The notes beneath the pieces were generated by a model. The model ran no database searches, had not been told where the DNA came from, and saw only the letters and a list, made by a program, of their open reading frames with translations. A stretch of DNA of 64,000 nucleotides from Alkalimarinus sediminis (GTDB lineage: Bacteria > Pseudomonadota > Gammaproteobacteria > Pseudomonadales > Oleiphilaceae), in contig NZ_CP101527.1 in NCBI RefSeq assembly GCF_026427595.1, positions 3,281,001 through 3,345,000 of the forward strand, written 5' to 3'. Position numbers and translations under genes: made by a program. Positions within the stretch are counted from its first letter, which is position 1. Each line of letters starts with the position of its first letter. Below, one piece after another: positions 60,418 through 64,000 of the stretch.

Positions 60418-60861
60418 CTAGATTTTGATAATCTCGTTTCTTAAGGGTACTAAGCGGGACAGCAATTCATTTTGCAGTGGATAGGCAATACCTGATGACT
60501 CCATCGCGGTTATCATCAACTCAACCAGATGGTTAAAATCGCCCTCTCTGATATTCATGCCGGTATGAATATCGACCATTGAATCGCCTCCATAGTGACA
60601 GGGACCATCAGCTACGGAACACAGGTGAATATACAGGTTATCTTTAAAACGAGTGACATTACTGTCTGCAAAAAAATGGAATATAACGTCATCTTGTCCG
60701 ATATTTTTGACTAGGTTATTAACCAGTTTTTCAAGTACCGGTTGCCCCCCTATTCTGTTGAAGAGCGTCTGGTTTGAGTCACGATCTAAAAGTGAATGAC
60801 TACTGCACGACCAACAAAGTAACAAGATGGGGATCAGTAACATGAACCTGACTTTACTCAT
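60418..60861 (-). CDS. Truncated haemoglobin with lipoprotein signal
   Basis: The start is the ATG at 60861, which overlaps the stop of the DUF3034 gene (TAATG). The 147-residue product opens with a lipoprotein signal (FMLLIPILLLCWSCSSHS), then a group I truncated globin: LFNRIGGQPVLEKLVNNLV, FFADSNVTRFKDNLYIHLC, GPCHYGGDSMVDIHTGMNI, in which the final His is the proximal F8 ligand. The B10 position is in FHFFADS, with Phe rather than Tyr. A lipid-anchored, periplasm-facing globin is unusual and suggests an envelope role in O2 or NO chemistry. Confidence 0.85.
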   Translation of the reverse strand: MSKVRFMLLIPILLLCWSCSSHSLLDRDSNQTLFNRIGGQPVLEKLVNNLVKNIGQDDVIFHFFADSNVTRFKDNLYIHLCSVADGPCHYGGDSMVDIHTGMNIREGDFNHLVELMITAMESSGIAYPLQNELLSRLVPLRNEIIKI

Positions 60862-61697
60862 TAGAAATTCCCCATCAACGACCAGTACCATCCGGTTTGA
60901 TTATTAATACCTGCGATATTACCAAGATCGACATAAGCCACCGTGGTACTAAAATGCTTGTTCGGAAACCACGCAACAAAAATATCTCGCCAGTGGCTCT
61001 CACCTATATTCAAATTATCCGGCTTTTGGCGGAATTCAAACCCTATAGCCAGATGACGATCGACTAACAGAGCGGTCGACGCTTCGAACTGAAGCGACGG
61101 ACGGTTACCGCTCCCACCAAAACCGAGCAACCCCATCTGATTGGCTTCTGTTCTTCGAGCGGTCATATTCCATAACCAGTTATAGCCGTCGACAACGCCT
61201 AAGTGGAGTTTACTCATAGCTAAGTAAACATCAGTACCGCTATCTTTTTCAGCACCTAGCGCAAAGGCTATATCACTGGTGTCGAGTTTTTTGGCTTGTA
61301 TCCCCAGGCTTATTTGAGGAAGGCTGGAATAGACTACATCACCATATAAGCGCAGCTTTGCACCTGCAATTGACTGTTTAAGATAGGTGTCTAACGGATT
61401 TACATAGAATGATTGCTGCGCATAACTCACTTCAAGTCGGTCATAAAAGTTCGCTTGAGCACCACAGGCATTAAGCGAAAAGTCATCCACCTTTACGCGG
61501 CTACAAAATCCGCTTGCTGCAATTTCATCTTCAGTGGCGTAGCCCGCCAACTGCGCCCAAGGCACTATGCCACCACCACCTGCACCTTCAAGCTGTGATA
61601 CGCCTGGGGTTGCGAGAATTTTACCGCCCGCATGGGATTGCAACGACATTACACAGAGCAGAACGATACTTAATATTGACCTATTTCTATGCATCAT
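60861..61697 (-). CDS. DUF3034 outer-membrane-like protein
   Basis: This 278-residue protein has a signal peptide (SIVLLCVMSLQSHAGGKILA) and the DUF3034 opening KILATPGVSQLEGAGGGGIVPWA, followed by alternating beta-strands (AKLRLYGDVVYSSLPQISLG) and an aromatic terminus (WYWSLMGNF) typical of an outer-membrane barrel. It overlaps the preceding EAL gene by 11 bp and the globin by one base, so the three are translated together. The function is unknown. Confidence 0.85.
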   Translation of the reverse strand: MMHRNRSILSIVLLCVMSLQSHAGGKILATPGVSQLEGAGGGGIVPWAQLAGYATEDEIAASGFCSRVKVDDFSLNACGAQANFYDRLEVSYAQQSFYVNPLDTYLKQSIAGAKLRLYGDVVYSSLPQISLGIQAKKLDTSDIAFALGAEKDSGTDVYLAMSKLHLGVVDGYNWLWNMTARRTEANQMGLLGFGGSGNRPSLQFEASTALLVDRHLAIGFEFRQKPDNLNIGESHWRDIFVAWFPNKHFSTTVAYVDLGNIAGINNQTGWYWSLMGNF

Positions 61698-63996
61698 AAG
61701 CGCCTAACCACTCAATCAATACATCAGATTTAACCGGTCGAGAAAGAAAGTAACCTTGGATGTGATCACAGTTCATCTCTCTTAACATGTTCAGCGACGC
61801 TTCGTTTTCAACGCCTTCTGCCACCACGGTTAAACCCAACTTGTGACTTAATTCGATAGTGGAACTAACGATCTGTTGGTCTTTTTCAGACTGGTCTAAT
61901 TCAAGAATAAACGTTTTATCAATTTTCAATTCATCAATCGGTAACTGCTTGAGCTTGCCAAGTGATGACTGGCCTATGCCGTAATCATCGACGGATATTT
62001 GAATGCCCAACCGTTTTAGTTGATTTAGTCGACTAACAACCAAATCTTCATTGGTCATAATATCGCGTTCCGTTAACTCAAGCGTTATAAGGTTTGGGTC
62101 TACCTGATAGCGATCGATTTTTTGAAACAAGAAGTCAATAAAGTCAGCGTGTGCAATATCTTGAGCTGAGATATTAATCGCGACTTTAAGATGCAGGTTT
62201 GATTTTGCCCATGATGCTTGCTGTTTCAAAACACTATCCAGCACCCAATGAGTTAACTTTATAATTAGGCCTGACTGTTCCGCTAAATCAATAAACAGTT
62301 CGGGCGATACAAAGGTGCCATCTGCTTTTATCCAGCGAATAAGTGATTCTACTTTTTCTATTTTTTGCGTCTTTAAGTTAAGCTTGGGCTGATACACCAT
62401 AAACAACTCTTCGGTCGTGCCAGCCATTACCTCTCTTAACTCTTCTACTAAATTTAATCGCTCTAAATGGGCTTCATCTTCACCCTCTTTATAAAGCCTA
62501 AACGAGCGGTGTTCAGTTTTTGTAGCATCAAGCGCTATGGTTGTTCTTCGCACTAACTCTTTGGCATTAGAACCTTGGGAAGGATAAAGACAAGCGCCAA
62601 CCCTAAAGTTGAGGTTGAGCCTTAAGTTACTCACGTGAACAGGCGCTTTTAGCTCAGTAAGAAATGCATCAATCAGTTGCTCGTAATCATTCGGTTGGTC
62701 ATAAGGAATAGCAATAAAAAACTCAACCCCTGACAACCTACCTACAATCGGCTCTCTTTCACTAGAGTAGCGGTTGATACGCTCGGCAACCGCTACCAGT
62801 GTTAGATCTCCCATGTCTGAGCCTAGACTATCGTTGATCCGTTTGAAGTTCCTAATATTAACCCCCATTACAAGCAGCTTATTTGGGTTCTTATGCTCAC
62901 TCTGGTTGATATAGTCAGCAAGAACATGCATTAACGTAGAACGGTTATACAAGCCGGTGAGTGCGTCATGCTCTGCCTGGTAACTTATTTTATTTTCACG
63001 TTCAAGAATCTTCTGACCCATCTTGATAAAACTCGCATATACATCATTAACTTCTAGGCTACCTTTTATCGTTTCTCTTTGCGTTTGGTAATGCCCTTGC
63101 GCAAATGCATTAGCAAGTTCGGTCAGTTTGTTAAGTGGGCGCGTTAAGCTTCTCGCTAAAAAGCTACCCGAAATAACGGCGAAGCAGATAATCAAAACAG
63201 ACAACACTATGATCGTCATTAGCAATTTATCGAGTTCTAAATAGCTAGGGGAAAGGTCAGCTGACAACTGTGAAAAGTAATTATCACCTTGAAAACTGTT
63301 AATCCCGACGCGCTTATTCTCGTAGGCAGCTCTCTCTAAAAACAACCATGCGGTCGTCATTTTATTTAGGTCTGTCTCTTGACCCGCGGCTCCTTCTCCA
63401 AGGGTTGAGATGATCATATCGTCGTTGTGATAAAAACTAATATCCACGTCCGTTAAACGTTTTAATTCGTTAACAAAAGCCTGATCAATTTTGAAGCCAA
63501 TAATCGCATAGGCAATGGTACGTGGAGCCTTCACTGGCAACGCAATGAGCTGATAAAGGGAGCCATTAACTTCAGCAAGCTGAGTTTTGTTAGTACTCAT
63601 TTTTATCGCGTTAACCGCAAAGGTGAAGTCGGCGCTATTGACCAAAGAGTCATCATTTGACGAGATTAATTGACCGACAGTATCAGTTAAAATCATTAAA
63701 CTGGCATTAATTCTGGCTCCCTGATTCTGCAACACACTTTCTATAGTACCCTTGTCTCGAGTCGCAACCGCTTGTTTAAAGCCGAAGTCTGCCGTTAACA
63801 CCTTTGATGCAGTGACCAGTAGATCCTCTTTCGCCTTAAGGTATTCTTTAAGCACATTCTCTGCACTGGTAATACGCTGATTGATTTGCTGCTCGTTGAA
63901 GCTAACGGTATTCCACAATGACACACCCAGCAGACTAATGGCCGTTAAAAAAACCAAAGCAACGCACAGCAGCGTAATCTGTTTATACAGTGTCAA
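61687..63996 (-). CDS. Membrane-bound GGDEF/EAL protein with degenerate GGDEF
   Basis: The 769-residue protein has TM1 (about 8-30), a periplasmic cache-like sensor domain (about 31-255), TM2 (LLMTIIVLSVLIICFAVISG), a HAMP linker, a GGDEF domain (about 330-500) and an EAL domain (about 510-769). The GGDEF signature is replaced by LSGVEFFI, so the cyclase is probably inactive. The EAL domain keeps most catalytic residues: ELTERDIMT, DDYGIGQSSL, KIDKTFI and VAEGVENEASL, but its eponymous motif reads ESL (VESLIRW). It is likely a c-di-GMP phosphodiesterase or receptor. The apparent start is a TTG four bases from the window edge and the gene may begin upstream. Confidence 0.85.
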   Translation of the reverse strand: MTLYKQITLLCVALVFLTAISLLGVSLWNTVSFNEQQINQRITSAENVLKEYLKAKEDLLVTASKVLTADFGFKQAVATRDKGTIESVLQNQGARINASLMILTDTVGQLISSNDDSLVNSADFTFAVNAIKMSTNKTQLAEVNGSLYQLIALPVKAPRTIAYAIIGFKIDQAFVNELKRLTDVDISFYHNDDMIISTLGEGAAGQETDLNKMTTAWLFLERAAYENKRVGINSFQGDNYFSQLSADLSPSYLELDKLLMTIIVLSVLIICFAVISGSFLARSLTRPLNKLTELANAFAQGHYQTQRETIKGSLEVNDVYASFIKMGQKILERENKISYQAEHDALTGLYNRSTLMHVLADYINQSEHKNPNKLLVMGVNIRNFKRINDSLGSDMGDLTLVAVAERINRYSSEREPIVGRLSGVEFFIAIPYDQPNDYEQLIDAFLTELKAPVHVSNLRLNLNFRVGACLYPSQGSNAKELVRRTTIALDATKTEHRSFRLYKEGEDEAHLERLNLVEELREVMAGTTEELFMVYQPKLNLKTQKIEKVESLIRWIKADGTFVSPELFIDLAEQSGLIIKLTHWVLDSVLKQQASWAKSNLHLKVAINISAQDIAHADFIDFLFQKIDRYQVDPNLITLELTERDIMTNEDLVVSRLNQLKRLGIQISVDDYGIGQSSLGKLKQLPIDELKIDKTFILELDQSEKDQQIVSSTIELSHKLGLTVVAEGVENEASLNMLREMNCDHIQGYFLSRPVKSDVLIEWLGAYDA

Positions 63997-64000
63997 TTTA

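Noticed and set aside
1-64000. CRISPR array
   Set aside because: No regularly spaced repeats and no cas genes were found.

Overview
The window looks like chromosomal DNA of a marine-type gammaproteobacterium. Its smpB and tmRNA genes are of gammaproteobacterial type (tag peptide ANDDNYGAQLAA), an SNF-family sodium symporter lies beside smpB, and the right flank carries DUF3034, EAL/GGDEF and OruR-like AraC genes. A genus cannot be assigned from the sequence alone.

Layout. (1) 1-1405 is core: a partial sodium symporter, smpB and ssrA. (2) 1406-29536 is an integrative island inserted into the 3' end of ssrA. A 27-bp copy of that 3' end (1381-1407) recurs at 29510-29536. The island has a P4-type integrase at its left end and an alpA / DUF3987 / YfjJ-like replication module, the same gene set as the ssrA-integrated E. 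coli element CP4-57. Its cargo is largely antiviral: SIR2-HerA, a single-chain type ISP restriction-modification enzyme, and an AAA+/subtilase pair resembling IetAS. There is also an ankyrin protein, a CoiA-like nuclease, a radC gene and a second small tyrosine recombinase. (3) 29537-37250 is a second unit. It ends in another ssrA 3'-end copy and holds a broken serine recombinase, parDE, lipoproteins, a LuxR-type regulator and a DUF1778/GNAT toxin-antitoxin pair. (4) 37251-39621 is a 2.4-kb unit that has both ends of such an element but no integrase; it carries only an AbiE-type toxin-antitoxin operon with a conspicuous operator. (5) About 39.6-55.35 kb is accessory DNA. It holds a phospholipase D-type lipoprotein, a LolDE-like ABC pair with a DUF3299 protein, and a visibly GC-rich hydrolase cluster: an MlrC-like M81 peptidase, a frameshifted amidohydrolase, an MlrB-like serine hydrolase, a class A beta-lactamase homologue, a second DUF3299 protein, a D-aminoacylase-like enzyme, a decayed amidohydrolase and an AraC regulator. 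A weak ssrA-end-like sequence followed by a terminator at about 55.34 kb may mark its right edge. (6) 55.4-64 kb looks like core: a lipoprotein, an AraC regulator, a DUF1295 protein, a metallo-beta-lactamase-fold protein, Hsp20, and a tightly coupled operon of a GGDEF/EAL protein, DUF3034 and a lipid-anchored truncated haemoglobin.

How it fits together. ssrA has acted as a repeated landing site, so elements are stacked in tandem, each copy of the tmRNA end being followed by its own terminator. The newest element, next to ssrA, is intact enough to be mobile and is mainly a defence island. Older units have lost their integrases and keep toxin-antitoxin modules. The GC-rich cluster looks like a horizontally acquired pathway for attacking cyclic or D-amino-acid-containing peptides or other amides; this is inference from enzyme families.
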